A DNA stretch of 57,695 nucleotides from Crocinitomix catalasitica ATCC 23190 (GTDB lineage: Bacteria > Bacteroidota > Bacteroidia > Flavobacteriales_D > Crocinitomicaceae), in assembly GCF_000621625.1 (NCBI RefSeq), contig NZ_JHXV01000030.1:1-57695 (forward strand), written 5' to 3'. The notes under the pieces are model-generated. The model did no database searches. It had not been told where the DNA came from and was given only the letters and a program-made list of their open reading frames with translations. Below are positions 35,263 through 44,276 of this stretch, one piece after another. How positions within the stretch are numbered: position 1 is the first letter of the stretch; the number at the start of each line of letters is the position of its first letter. Position numbers and translations under genes: made by a program.

Positions 35263-36348
35263 ATGAAAAAGTTTAAATTTTTATTCGCATTAATTATTTC
35301 ATTGGGATTGATCTCCTGCGATAATTCAGAAAAACCTGCTGCACCAGCTAAGGAATCAGGGAAAATAGAATTTTTCGGGAATACACAAGGAACTACTTTT
35401 ACGGTGATTTGTAATGACCCCATTCAATTAACCAGAGAAGAGATTGTAAGCGAATTGGCAGCCTTTGATGATGCATTGAGTGGATACATACCCAATTCTA
35501 TTGTTTCTTTACTGAATACAGCGGGTAAAGGCATATATAACTATACCGATAGAAGAGGTTTTTTTGATACCTGTTATAATCTTTCCCAAAAAGTTTATGC
35601 GATAACAGATGGCGCATTCGATCCAACGGTTTATCCTTTGGTTGATGGCTGGGGATTTTTAAGAGATAATCATAATGTACCAGATTCAGCTGTGGTGGAT
35701 GAATTAATTAAATTACTTGGGTTTACTGACGGGAAACATTTTAAAAAAATGGAATCAACAGCCGACTCAATGGGGGTTAAAACCAATCATATTTTAAAAT
35801 TAACAGACAAAGCGAAATTAGATTTTAATGCGATTGCACAAGGTTATTCAGTTGATGTAATTGCTGACTTTTTGGAAGATAAGGGAGCGCAGAACTATTT
35901 TGTTGAAATTGGTGGAGAGATTAGAGTGAAAGGTGTAAATGCAGATAGCGTTCTATGGAGAATAGGTATAGATAAACCAGTTGAACATTCGACAAGTGAT
36001 AACAGATCTATTCAAGATATTATACAGTTGGAAAATAGAAGTATTGCGACTTCTGGATCATACAGAAAGTTTTATGAGAAAGATGGTGTGAAATATTCGC
36101 ATACACTCGACCCTAAAACTGGTTACCCTGTTCAACATAATTTACTAAGTGCAACGGTTGTTACTGAAACTTGTGCGATGGCGGATGCTTTGGCTACAGC
36201 TTTTATGGTAATGGGCACAGAGAAAGCAATAGAATTTATCCGTATTCACCCTGAATTAAACATTGAGGCATACTTTATATACGTAAATAATAAAGGCCGC
36301 AATGAAGTTTATTACACAAAGAATTTTAGAGATAAGGTTATTAGTTAA
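35263..36348 (+). CDS. apbE: FAD:protein FMN transferase (ApbE family)
   Basis: The protein has 361 residues from the ATG at 35263. A lipoprotein signal ends LGLISC (Cys about 19). ApbE motifs are present: FDPTVYPLVDGWGF, LDFNAIAQGYSVD, VEIGGEIRVKG, SHTLDPKTGYPV and the metal-binding AMADALATAFMVMG. The enzyme attaches FMN to Thr/Ser of partner proteins such as Nqr or Rnf subunits, on the periplasmic side. It follows the giant TPR gene at about 30 bases, so possibly the same transcript. Confidence 0.92.
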   Translation: MKKFKFLFALIISLGLISCDNSEKPAAPAKESGKIEFFGNTQGTTFTVICNDPIQLTREEIVSELAAFDDALSGYIPNSIVSLLNTAGKGIYNYTDRRGFFDTCYNLSQKVYAITDGAFDPTVYPLVDGWGFLRDNHNVPDSAVVDELIKLLGFTDGKHFKKMESTADSMGVKTNHILKLTDKAKLDFNAIAQGYSVDVIADFLEDKGAQNYFVEIGGEIRVKGVNADSVLWRIGIDKPVEHSTSDNRSIQDIIQLENRSIATSGSYRKFYEKDGVKYSHTLDPKTGYPVQHNLLSATVVTETCAMADALATAFMVMGTEKAIEFIRIHPELNIEAYFIYVNNKGRNEVYYTKNFRDKVIS

Positions 36349-36387
36349 TGACGATTAATTACTGCAAATAAAAGAAGGAGCATTTAA

Positions 36388-36999
36388 ATGACATTTAAAA
36401 AACTAAATCCGAAGTTGGTAGAAATATTAGCTAAGCAAGGTGTTGAAGCACCAAACGAATTTCAAGATAAGGTGATACCCGTGATTAAGGGAGGGAAAAA
36501 TTTGTATGCTATCACTGCAGACGGAGGCGGTAAAACAACAGCTTTAATTATTGGCGTTTTACAACGTTTAAAATGCGCTCCTTTTGGTGATAACCCAAGG
36601 GCGTTGATTTTTGTAAAAAACAAAGAGGCTTGTGAGAAATTATATGCTGAATTTGAAAAATATATTAAACGAACAGAGATTCGAGTTGCAATGGTTTATG
36701 AAGAACGTATTATCAATCATCAGAAAGATGAAATTTATGCGGGCTGTGATATTGTGATTGCAACACCTAAGCGATTGAGCAAACTTTATTTTTTAAATGG
36801 TATTAATTTGACGCAATTAATGATGATAATTGTTGAAGATGCTGATTTTTTAAAACAAGGTAGTTTTCATACTGATATTGATCGAATAACAGAAAGTGTT
36901 GAACGCAGCCAACGCATCATATTTGCATCAGAAAAAGATGACAGATTAGATCGTTTGGACGATTTGTTTATGAGTCGTGCTGAGGTAGTTTCTGTTTAA
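36388..36999 (+). CDS. Orphan single-lobe DEAD-box-like protein
   Basis: The protein has 203 residues. It resembles only the first RecA lobe of a DEAD-box helicase: a Q-motif-like EAPNEFQDKVIPVIKGGKN, ADGGGKTT in place of A-x-TGSGKT, an RALIFVKNKE motif Ia-like segment, ATPKRLSKL, IVEDADFL in place of DEAD, and FASEKD in place of SAT. The second lobe is absent and the stop is followed by a normal gene. The Lys and Thr of Walker A remain, while the DEAD box is VEDAD and SAT is changed. Unwinding seems unlikely; nucleotide or RNA binding is possible. Confidence 0.75.
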   Translation: MTFKKLNPKLVEILAKQGVEAPNEFQDKVIPVIKGGKNLYAITADGGGKTTALIIGVLQRLKCAPFGDNPRALIFVKNKEACEKLYAEFEKYIKRTEIRVAMVYEERIINHQKDEIYAGCDIVIATPKRLSKLYFLNGINLTQLMMIIVEDADFLKQGSFHTDIDRITESVERSQRIIFASEKDDRLDRLDDLFMSRAEVVSV

Positions 37000-37013
37000 A
37001 AACGCTAATAGTA

Positions 37014-37940
37014 ATGATACATTCTACGGATCGTATACTGATGGTTCGGCCCGAGAACTTCGGGTTTAATTCTGAAACGGCCTTTTCTAACGCTTTTCAG
37101 TTTTCTGTAGATTTGGATGCTATTCAGATTAAAAATAAGGTCCTTCAAGAATTTGATCGGGCAGTTAGGTTATTGCGTGATTGTGAGATTGATGTCACTG
37201 TGATAAATGATACGAAAACCCCCGTTAAACCAGATGCAATTTTCCCAAATAATTGGATCTCAATGCATGAGAACGGTCAAATAACACTGTATCCAATGTC
37301 TGCTATGAATAGGCGATTAGAACGCCGAGAGGACATTGTTAATGAGTTGTCTAATAAATTCGAGGTAAAGAAAGTTATAGATTATTCTTTTAATGAAGAA
37401 GAAGATAGGATAGTAGAAGGAACGGGGAGTATTATTTTTGATCATAAAGCGCGTTGCGCGTATGCTTGTTTGTCTTCACGAACGAATCAGTCATTGTTTC
37501 AGAAAATAGCCAAAGATTTAAATTATAAAGCTTTTTATTTTAATGCAATTGATGCGTCGGGTAAAGCGATTTACCATACCAATGTTATGATGAGCATTGG
37601 TAGTGAATATGCTATGATTTGTTTAGAAAGTATTCGGGATTTACAGGAACGCGAATTGATTTTAAAGGCTTTAGAAAATTCGGGAAAAGCGATTGTTGAT
37701 TTAAGTCTTGACCAAATCAAATTATTTGCAGGAAATACTATTGAATTAGCTCCAAAAGATGGTAGAAAAATATTGGTTTTATCTGCTTCGGCTCATCAAT
37801 CCCTACGATCGGATCAAATATCAGTATTAGAGGGGTTTGTAGCGCTCGTTCCAATCCCAATTCCAACAATTGAAAAAATAGGTGGTGGAAGTATTAGATG
37901 TATGATTGCTGAAATATTTCTACCAGCTAGGAACTTGTAA
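37014..37940 (+). CDS. ctlX: CtlX-like arginine-deiminase-fold hydrolase
   Basis: The protein has 308 residues. The start TDRILMVRPENFGFN, the DAIFPNNWISMH segment, an IYHTNVMMSIG segment holding a His and a C-terminal GGGSIRCMIAEIF with the nucleophilic Cys match the CtlX/arginine-deiminase-related family. Members hydrolyse guanidino compounds or citrulline-like substrates; the true substrate here is not known. It is on the same strand as the half-helicase, 14 bases after it, so cotranscription is likely. Confidence 0.85.
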   Translation: MIHSTDRILMVRPENFGFNSETAFSNAFQFSVDLDAIQIKNKVLQEFDRAVRLLRDCEIDVTVINDTKTPVKPDAIFPNNWISMHENGQITLYPMSAMNRRLERREDIVNELSNKFEVKKVIDYSFNEEEDRIVEGTGSIIFDHKARCAYACLSSRTNQSLFQKIAKDLNYKAFYFNAIDASGKAIYHTNVMMSIGSEYAMICLESIRDLQERELILKALENSGKAIVDLSLDQIKLFAGNTIELAPKDGRKILVLSASAHQSLRSDQISVLEGFVALVPIPIPTIEKIGGGSIRCMIAEIFLPARNL

Positions 37941-38029
37941 AACAATCAGTTTGCATAGGATTATTCGCGTTAATAATTTGGGTGTTAATTCGAATTTTAC
38001 TACATTACCTTTAGGTTAATAATTTACAT

Positions 38030-38116
38030 ATGAATTGGTTAATAATTACTGGCGTTTTATTTGCTGCAATTGGCGGAGCTTTGCTTTATCTAGGTGTGAA
38101 TAAACTGAAGGATTAG
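38030..38116 (+). CDS. Small single-membrane-helix peptide
   Basis: A 28-residue frame: MNWLIITGVLFAAIGGALLY then LGVNKLKD. It is one hydrophobic helix with a basic end, resembling the very short membrane proteins annotated in many Bacteroidota genomes (MNW-start, G/A-rich helix, K-rich end). It lies 90 bases after ctlX. No ribosome-binding site is obvious, which is normal in this group. Its reality rests on the pattern alone. Confidence 0.4.
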   Translation: MNWLIITGVLFAAIGGALLYLGVNKLKD

Positions 38117-38302
38117 TTTAATTTTTTACCACCAGGGATTGGCGTGATAGCTTGCCGAATTTTAATTGGTTAAGGCATGGTTTTTAAGCAGTGACAACAG
38201 GAACTGATTATAATGCTTTTGGCTTACAAATTAAAAGAGGTAACTAAAGCAGAAAGCCCGCAGGTGGCCAAGTAAAATTCGTTGAAATAATATAATTTTT
38301 AA

Positions 38303-38968
38303 ATGAGAAAAGTACTGTTGTGCTTCGCTGTAATTTTGATGTTTGCATGCTCTAAAGAAAAGAGCAAAGGTTGGATTGTAATTGATTTGGACGTTGTAAG
38401 CGGCAGAACCGGTTTGGCCGTTAATTTAGAATCTTTAATTTTAGAATATAGTGAAAAAGGTAGCTCAAGTGAGGCGGTGAAAAAGGAATTAGCAATTGAA
38501 ATGGGGACAATTGAAGGAGAATTATATGCAGAGGTGCCTGTTTTTAAAAAAGATGACGATTTTGTTTTGAAATATAAATCAGACACCTACTATATGCCTT
38601 TTGACGCGGATGAAAACACTTATATTGGGTATCATAAATTAGAAAAAACGGAATTAAATCAATTGACGATTATTCTTGATCCGATTACTTTTTCGACTGA
38701 ATTGACTTTGAATAATATTACTTGTATTGACGAAACTGATTCGATGTGGATTGCATTGTATGAAAAAGGTGACTGGTCGACAGAAACACTTTATACAGGT
38801 TGTATAGAAGAGGTATTGTATAAGATTAATGCGGATACACGGATTTTAACGGACGGGAATGAATTTAAGGTAAATATTCGAACGAAAAAAGGTGGTGTTG
38901 AAGATAGTTATGTGGTGAACCACGTTTTGCTGCCTGAAATTGTAAATGAATTGAGGTTAGATTATTAA
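38303..38968 (+). CDS. Hypothetical lipoprotein
   Basis: The protein has 221 residues. A lipobox MFAC (Cys at about 16) is followed by SKEKSKGW. The mature chain is beta-rich with alternating charged and hydrophobic residues (for example YAEVPVFKKDDDFVLKYKS) and two later Cys (ITCIDE, TGCIEE). It is probably anchored in the outer or inner membrane facing the periplasm. I do not recognise the family. Its stop overlaps the strong convergent terminator at 38944-38992. Confidence 0.65.
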   Translation: MRKVLLCFAVILMFACSKEKSKGWIVIDLDVVSGRTGLAVNLESLILEYSEKGSSSEAVKKELAIEMGTIEGELYAEVPVFKKDDDFVLKYKSDTYYMPFDADENTYIGYHKLEKTELNQLTIILDPITFSTELTLNNITCIDETDSMWIALYEKGDWSTETLYTGCIEEVLYKINADTRILTDGNEFKVNIRTKKGGVEDSYVVNHVLLPEIVNELRLDY

Positions 38969-38992
38969 ACATTATCTCACCTCAATTCATTT
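38944..38992. terminator. Shared convergent terminator with 14-bp perfect stem
   Basis: AAATGAATTGAGGT (38944-38957) is the exact reverse complement of 38979-38992, with a 21-nt loop. The left arm lies inside the coding end of the 38303-38968 lipoprotein gene, and the stop codon falls in the loop. It serves that gene and the convergent gene ending at 38999. Confidence 0.7.
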
Positions 38993-38998
38993 GATATT

Positions 38999-39715
38999 TT
39001 ATTTGTTTCTTACGGGCAACATAAAGCGTACTCCTCCGCCAAATTGTTGATGTGCATCGAATACTGTTGGGACCGTTGAAAATTCATTTAAAGGATCTTT
39101 TTTATTCGTTTCGTCAATTAGAATTGGAATACCAAAATTACCCGCGGCATAAAGATTAAGCATAAAATATTTATTGAGTGGTACATCTAACGAGATGCCT
39201 ACACGCAGTGATGGGGTTATAAAATGCCTTGTAGTGGTGCCTTGATTCATTGCTAAGCCTTCAGAGATTAATTCGTATTCTGGCGGAATTGCTTGCCAAA
39301 TACCATCAATTAGTTCATGCGTTGTATTGTAATTAGAAAAATAAGCCTTTTGATAAGATATATTCAGATCGCCCATGAGTGAAAACATAGATTTTCCTAA
39401 TTTTTTTTCGCCTCCAACACGCAATCCACCTATTTGTGTTTTTTCTCCAAAACGGCGCTCTACAATTAGTGAGTCACTCGCTGAAATAATATTGACTTTG
39501 TAATCAGGAAAAGCTCTTATGTTCTCACCGATTGAAGCACCTAATTTGAATTTGTACTTATCGTTAAGTGGTATTCGGTATTCAAAGCTCGCGGTAATCT
39601 CACTTGTAGCAAATGGGGAGATAATAATACCGATATCTGATCGATTTTGAGCGTGTAATGTATGGCCTGCTGCGATCATGGCAAAACCAAAACACAATAA
39701 ATTTATAACTTTCAT
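38999..39715 (-). CDS. Outer-membrane beta-barrel protein
   Basis: The protein has 238 residues from the ATG at 39715. The signal peptide (MKVINLLCFGFAMIAAGHTL) ends near HAQ. The mature part consists of alternating strands rich in aromatic residues and Gly (for example YRIPLNDKYKFKLGASIG) and ends GGGVRFMLPVRNK, as outer-membrane barrels of about eight strands do. It is probably an outer-membrane protein of unknown role. It is convergent with the lipoprotein at 38303-38968. Confidence 0.65.
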   Translation of the reverse strand: MKVINLLCFGFAMIAAGHTLHAQNRSDIGIIISPFATSEITASFEYRIPLNDKYKFKLGASIGENIRAFPDYKVNIISASDSLIVERRFGEKTQIGGLRVGGEKKLGKSMFSLMGDLNISYQKAYFSNYNTTHELIDGIWQAIPPEYELISEGLAMNQGTTTRHFITPSLRVGISLDVPLNKYFMLNLYAAGNFGIPILIDETNKKDPLNEFSTVPTVFDAHQQFGGGVRFMLPVRNK

Positions 39716-39789
39716 AACCAACGATTTATATTTTTGTTGTAGAACGTTTAAATTCTGGTTTTGTTGTATAAGTTAAATAAATTTTGAGC

Positions 39790-39820
39790 AAAAAAAAGGT
39801 GAACCGATTAAAGTTCACCT
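39790..39820 (-). terminator. Terminator of the fibre-like gene
   Basis: An 8-bp stem (AGGTGAAC at 39797-39804 and GTTCACCT at 39813-39820) followed, in the minus direction, by a run of T (plus-strand A-run 39790-39797). Confidence 0.8.
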
Positions 39821-39841
39821 GTTGATTTACAAAATTAAAAA

Positions 39842-41848
39842 TTAAGGAGTTACGATAAGCTTTTCTTCTTTACCGGGCGCAGCCATACTTTTTAATTCAA
39901 TTGCAGCCTTATGTACTGAATTCTCTTCAGGTTGATTGTATAATTCAGGGTGTAAGTACGTTCCTTTTTCCGCTTTTGGCTCTTCAGGATCAACGCGATT
40001 GGCATTCGACCAATTGTCATTTCTAACCCCTGTCACTTGCCAAGAGACTTCTACATTTGATTCGTCTGTTTGAATGATAAATGTATTGCCAGAAATCCTT
40101 TCTTTCACAATGGCTTGCGCAAATGTTCCGATGACTGTTAATTGGTATCTAAAATCTTTATTTGCAGCGTCAAAATATGTAGGTAATTCGACCGTAGCAT
40201 ATCCTTCAGCATCTGTTTTAATATTACCATTATAGATGTTCATCATTTCTGGAGATTCAACAAAAGAATGGACTAAATATTTGTTAGCAGGATCGAGTGG
40301 ATGATCGATTTTAAAAGTACCACCACCTTTAGATAGGGTCCCCGTAATATTTAAGTCTCCATCAATTGTAACATTACCGTCAAAATAACCAGCAGTATTT
40401 ACATCTCCACCAATAGCAACGCCGTATATACCGTAATTATTTGTGCCAGCGCCCTCTGCAGAGCCCCAAGTCCCGATATTAAAAGTACCAGTTCCAGCAG
40501 TGTAGCCATTTACACCTACGTTAATTAATGTAGAGCCTGAAGCGTGTCCTTCAGTACCAAAATTTCTATTATCGTGTATTCCATTAGCTGAACCATATAT
40601 GCCCGTATTTCTATCGATACCCGAACCATCTGTTGCGCCTCTAATTCCCATATTGGTAGACTCAGAGTTTTGGGCAAATCCGTATGCACCATAATTTGAA
40701 CTTCCTGCTCCACCAGCACCATTGCTAAAACCTATTGTCCCCATATTAGTCGTTCCTGTTCCAACAGTCAGCCCTTGAACGGCTCTATTTGTTACAGAAC
40801 TACCTGATGCAGCACTTCGAACGCCAATATTAAAATTGTCACTCGTACTAATCGCATTTGCTTGAACGGCGAAAGATTCTGAACTTATGTCTGAAGAAAT
40901 TTCGAAATAAGCAGCAGCTTTGCTTATTACACCTTCCGAATTTTCAGCAATAACGCGTTGTGCATATATATTATCATCATTTAATAATTCTTCAACATGT
41001 AACTTGCTTAAAGGTGCATCTGTTCCTATACCAACGTTTCCCTCATTAGGGTTATAGATATTGTCTTCGTCAACGGTCCAATCACCATCAGATAAATCGA
41101 CCAAAGCAATTGAATGAACTGTTTCATTTTCCGTTATTTCTAAACTCCCTTCATTGATTTCGAATAAAGAGATTAATTCATTTGTTGCATCTGCATCTGG
41201 GTCATCAATTAAACTACTTAAGTCAGTCGATACCGTTCCTCCAGCATCCGTTAAGATTAAGTCCGTTCCTGATAATTCTATACCTTCGTTTAATTCGTTT
41301 GCAGGATCTGCATCTGCATCGTCAATTAAATTGCTGAGGTCGGCTGTTATGGTTCCTCCGGCATCAGTTATACTTAAATCCGTACCAGATAAAACGGCGC
41401 CTTCGTTCAATTCGTTGGTCATATCAGCATCAGCATCGTCAACGTTTTCAGTGTATTTCGAATACATTGCATAGGGAACAGAAAGCAATTCGCTTGTTCC
41501 CATTGTTTCGTATGCAGCACCACCAGTTTCATCTAGGGCGATTTCCATAAAATAAGGACCATCTCCCCAAGGAATAGTACTGAAATCACCTGAAACAACC
41601 GTTCCATTCCCGATATTTAAACTCACCAAACCAAAAGGATTGGTCTCATCGGTAAAAGTTTCTTGGTAAACAATTGTGCCATCGGGCGAACCTTGATGTA
41701 ATGTGATTTCAAAACCAACGGCTTGTTCGGTTAGTATTATACTTGAAGCGTCTCTAACAACGGCTTGATATTTAAATCCATTTGGTGCTTGCGCAAAGGC
41801 AAATTGTATGGCTAAAAATGTTGCGACTGTGAATATTAATTTTTTCAT
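39842..41848 (-). CDS. Tail-fibre-like surface repeat protein
   Basis: The protein has 668 residues. A signal peptide (ending FAFAQ) is followed by a conserved Bacteroidota opening (APNGFKYQAVVRDA), SVPYAMYSKYTENVDDADAD, then repeats of DADADxTNELNEGxxLSGT. A glycine-rich beta-helix-like region of repeated (N)xGTxGxxxG lies at about 320-500. A conserved C-terminal domain begins GGTFKIDHPLDPANKYLVHS and contains a VTGVRNDNWSNANRV segment. This arrangement resembles trimeric phage-fibre-like proteins that many Bacteroidota export. It has no T9SS end and lies one base downstream of a T9SS protein gene, with which it forms an operon. Confidence 0.75.
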   Translation of the reverse strand: MKKLIFTVATFLAIQFAFAQAPNGFKYQAVVRDASSIILTEQAVGFEITLHQGSPDGTIVYQETFTDETNPFGLVSLNIGNGTVVSGDFSTIPWGDGPYFMEIALDETGGAAYETMGTSELLSVPYAMYSKYTENVDDADADMTNELNEGAVLSGTDLSITDAGGTITADLSNLIDDADADPANELNEGIELSGTDLILTDAGGTVSTDLSSLIDDPDADATNELISLFEINEGSLEITENETVHSIALVDLSDGDWTVDEDNIYNPNEGNVGIGTDAPLSKLHVEELLNDDNIYAQRVIAENSEGVISKAAAYFEISSDISSESFAVQANAISTSDNFNIGVRSAASGSSVTNRAVQGLTVGTGTTNMGTIGFSNGAGGAGSSNYGAYGFAQNSESTNMGIRGATDGSGIDRNTGIYGSANGIHDNRNFGTEGHASGSTLINVGVNGYTAGTGTFNIGTWGSAEGAGTNNYGIYGVAIGGDVNTAGYFDGNVTIDGDLNITGTLSKGGGTFKIDHPLDPANKYLVHSFVESPEMMNIYNGNIKTDAEGYATVELPTYFDAANKDFRYQLTVIGTFAQAIVKERISGNTFIIQTDESNVEVSWQVTGVRNDNWSNANRVDPEEPKAEKGTYLHPELYNQPEENSVHKAAIELKSMAAPGKEEKLIVTP

Positions 41849-41849
41849 T

Positions 41850-42317
41850 TTATTGTTTAATTAATTTGAATACTTGTGATTGATTCGATTGCGTTTTTGA
41901 GGTCAGTGTGATAAAATAGATGCCATCAGCAATGCTGCTCACATCTATATTTTGACTTTTTTGACTGATTTCGCCATTTTGCACAATTTGACCAATACTA
42001 TTGCTCAACGCATAGGTTAAATTGGTTTCATCCGTTTCAATCGTCAAATAATCGATAGTTGGATTAGGGTATAATTGAATTGATGAAAAATAAAGCACAT
42101 CGTCAATTCCTGTAAAGTAAAAGCTGGTTTGTTGTTGACCTTGTGTCAATTGATTCGCACCTTCAGTAAAGGTTGCTGTGATTAGTTCTCCCATTGTCCA
42201 ACTTAATGAAGCATTCTCGCCTTCAAAATATTCACCAGCGGTGGTGACGACTTGTTGCGCCTTTGCTCCGTGACCGATGAGTAATACGACACTGAGGTAA
42301 AATATTAATCGTTTCAT
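41850..42317 (-). CDS. T9SS type A sorting-domain protein
   Basis: The protein has 155 residues from the ATG at 42317. A signal peptide ends GAKAQQ. The first half holds FEGENASLSWTMGELITATF and a TQGQQQTSF segment, a common stretch in short Bacteroidota exported proteins that precede fibre-like genes. The C-terminal half is the Por-type sorting domain, opening SIQLYPNPTIDYLTIET and ending GIYFITLTSKTQ...QVFKLIKQ. It is secreted by T9SS to the cell surface or medium. It lies one base upstream of the fibre-like gene. Confidence 0.8.
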   Translation of the reverse strand: MKRLIFYLSVVLLIGHGAKAQQVVTTAGEYFEGENASLSWTMGELITATFTEGANQLTQGQQQTSFYFTGIDDVLYFSSIQLYPNPTIDYLTIETDETNLTYALSNSIGQIVQNGEISQKSQNIDVSSIADGIYFITLTSKTQSNQSQVFKLIKQ

Positions 42318-42410
42318 AATAAAGTGTTTGTTTAAGCACAATATTATAGAGACGAGTTTATTAATAGCTCACTGTTTACAGGGAGTTTCGTATCGTTGAT
42401 TATCGTTAAT

Positions 42411-42448
42411 AAAAAACGCCAATGCTACATTTCTGTACCATTGGCGTT
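42411..42448 (-). terminator. Terminator after the CDVCGCS gene
   Basis: A perfect 10-bp stem, AACGCCAATG (42415-42424) and CATTGGCGTT (42439-42448), with a T-run in the minus direction at 42411-42416. It ends the operon that runs from 45197 down to 42471. Confidence 0.85.
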
Positions 42449-42470
42449 ATGTATAAGGTGTATAGAAAAA

Positions 42471-43391
42471 CTACTTATCCTTACCTAGCGTATAAATTAA
42501 ATCTAAAGTGAATCTAGGTTTAGAATTTATTGTTGTTAATTGATCGGTTTTAAATTTTTGATAGATTGGCAATTGACATAAAACGCCAACTCTAAACTTC
42601 TTGATATAGACTTGTGCACCCAGATTTCCAAACAAACCAAAACCACCAGTATTAAAAACATTTTTGTTATTTTCTAAATTGACTGCTGCACGTTCAAAAT
42701 ACCCACCTGTATAAAAAAGGGTTGTGGTTTTAATTCTTTCGAGCATGTAAAAGCCATTTAAAGCACCATTAAATTGATTTCCATATCGGTAATTCGAACG
42801 ATTCTTCGTATTCATTTTATAAGCAGCTTCTACATTATAACCAAAGCTTTTTTTACGATAAGTATAATTGGCATTGACAAGAAAATCAATACTACCAGTC
42901 CCCATTTGGAAGTTAGGGTTAATCAATTCACCGTTGTCTTCTTGGTCGAACTTTCCTAAGGGCGCTTTAACACCGGCTCCTAACACAATTGAATGATTTT
43001 CCCATTTGATATTGCCTTTAAAAGGATGGTAAGTAAGGATAATTGTAGGATCACCAATACCACTTGTTGTGACCGTTTGATGAGACCCTTCCATGATATT
43101 AATCAAAAAAGGTACTTGGAAGTTTAGTTTAAAATTCTCGCTCAAATTAATTCTACCAACCGCGTCTATTCTTTGGTAAGTATCGTTCGAATATTCGTAA
43201 CCTTCGTTTGTAGTGTTATGATTAATTGATGCATGGAATTGAGCAAAACTATAACGCAACCCTATATAAGGTGTGTTTTGATTCTGCATGAGTCCCATGC
43301 TGAATGCATTCATAGAACAACCACAAACATCACATGCAGATGCAAAGTTTGTTGTAAGTGCTAAAAATGCAACTAATATAAATTGTTTCAT
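42471..43391 (-). CDS. Outer-membrane transporter-like barrel with CDVCGCS motif
   Basis: The protein has 306 residues. A signal peptide is followed directly by CDVCGCS (about 20-26), then strands rich in Tyr, Phe, Asn and Gly (GLRYSFAQFHASINHNT, YGNQFNGALNGFYMLER) ending FTLDLIYTLGK. This is the outer-membrane-barrel family ('transporter', phenol-degradation-like) with an N-terminal Cys cluster seen beside copper- or metal-related genes in Bacteroidota. The Cys cluster may bind metal. It is the last gene of the four-gene minus-strand unit. Confidence 0.75.
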   Translation of the reverse strand: MKQFILVAFLALTTNFASACDVCGCSMNAFSMGLMQNQNTPYIGLRYSFAQFHASINHNTTNEGYEYSNDTYQRIDAVGRINLSENFKLNFQVPFLINIMEGSHQTVTTSGIGDPTIILTYHPFKGNIKWENHSIVLGAGVKAPLGKFDQEDNGELINPNFQMGTGSIDFLVNANYTYRKKSFGYNVEAAYKMNTKNRSNYRYGNQFNGALNGFYMLERIKTTTLFYTGGYFERAAVNLENNKNVFNTGGFGLFGNLGAQVYIKKFRVGVLCQLPIYQKFKTDQLTTINSKPRFTLDLIYTLGKDK

Positions 43392-43457
43392 TTTCTTATA
43401 ATTTCAGGAATTATTAATATCCTCTAAAGTGAGTATTAGATGAAGAAACAGTAAGGT

Positions 43458-44195
43458 TTATTGCGCAGTTAATGCATGTAGGAAATTGTCACTGAAACGT
43501 ATTGATACTTCAATGTCATCATAATTCCCGTGCCAGTTAGATTCGTTGATAACATCCATTCTACTGCCATCGACATTGAATAACTGTTGTACATCGATAT
43601 TGAAGTTTTCTGAATAGGATTCTTTCTTGTCAAAACTAAAAGATCTGGTCAATTCGAATTCTCTTAAAGATACTGCATAACCAGTATGGTAGGAGAAAGT
43701 GCCATCACTAATTCCATCAGCATCCTCATCATATCTTCCATCTACCATTACAAATCTGTACATACCATTCATGCCCCAATATGTATTTTGAGATGAACTC
43801 AACGGATGCTCTTCTTCTGTAAAGCTTGATGGATCTTTTTCGTTTAACTCATTTGGAACACCGATGCCAAATTTCAAAGCTGAATAATCACCTGCTGGAA
43901 TTTTAATTTCAACACTCGCATGACCAGAAAGGTCAGTTTTTAATAAGGCGATTTCCTCTGCTAATACTTCTTTTCCCTTCTTGTCAATAAAACGAATGTC
44001 TGATAAGTAGAACTGTAATAGTTCTAAGCGAATTAATGTACCGTCACCATTTTCGTAACTATCGGCAAACGTATAATTATTGCCGTCTGCTGTGGTTTGA
44101 AAATTTAAAGAAACAATTGCTTTTTGAGCATCACTTTTTTTACAAGATGACAGCACTATTGCAAACAAAAAGAAGATATAAATCAAGTTTTTCAT
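43458..44195 (-). CDS. MbnP-family lipoprotein
   Basis: The protein has 245 residues from the ATG at 44195 (MKNLIYIFFLFAIVLSSCKK), a lipoprotein signal. A longer start at 44252 would add a basic non-signal stretch, so it was rejected. The mature domain opens VSLNFQTTADGNNYTFADS, continues LELLQFYLSDIRFIDKKG and has NTYWGMNGMYRFVMVDGRYD, which is the MbnP pattern. MbnP proteins are secreted copper-associated partners of MbnH di-haem peroxidases. No MbnH gene lies nearby. Periplasmic or outer-membrane location. Confidence 0.8.
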   Translation of the reverse strand: MKNLIYIFFLFAIVLSSCKKSDAQKAIVSLNFQTTADGNNYTFADSYENGDGTLIRLELLQFYLSDIRFIDKKGKEVLAEEIALLKTDLSGHASVEIKIPAGDYSALKFGIGVPNELNEKDPSSFTEEEHPLSSSQNTYWGMNGMYRFVMVDGRYDEDADGISDGTFSYHTGYAVSLREFELTRSFSFDKKESYSENFNIDVQQLFNVDGSRMDVINESNWHGNYDDIEVSIRFSDNFLHALTAQ

Positions 44196-44276
44196 ACGAC
44201 AATTTAAATGTGTTTCACTGCGATTAAAAAACCAGAGGTGATTATTTATCACCCCTGGACTGTTTCAATACTTAAG

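Noticed and set aside
39842-41848. Prophage fragment
   Set aside because: The protein looks fibre-like but has a signal peptide and no phage structural, lysis or integrase genes are nearby; surface proteins of this kind are common in Bacteroidota.
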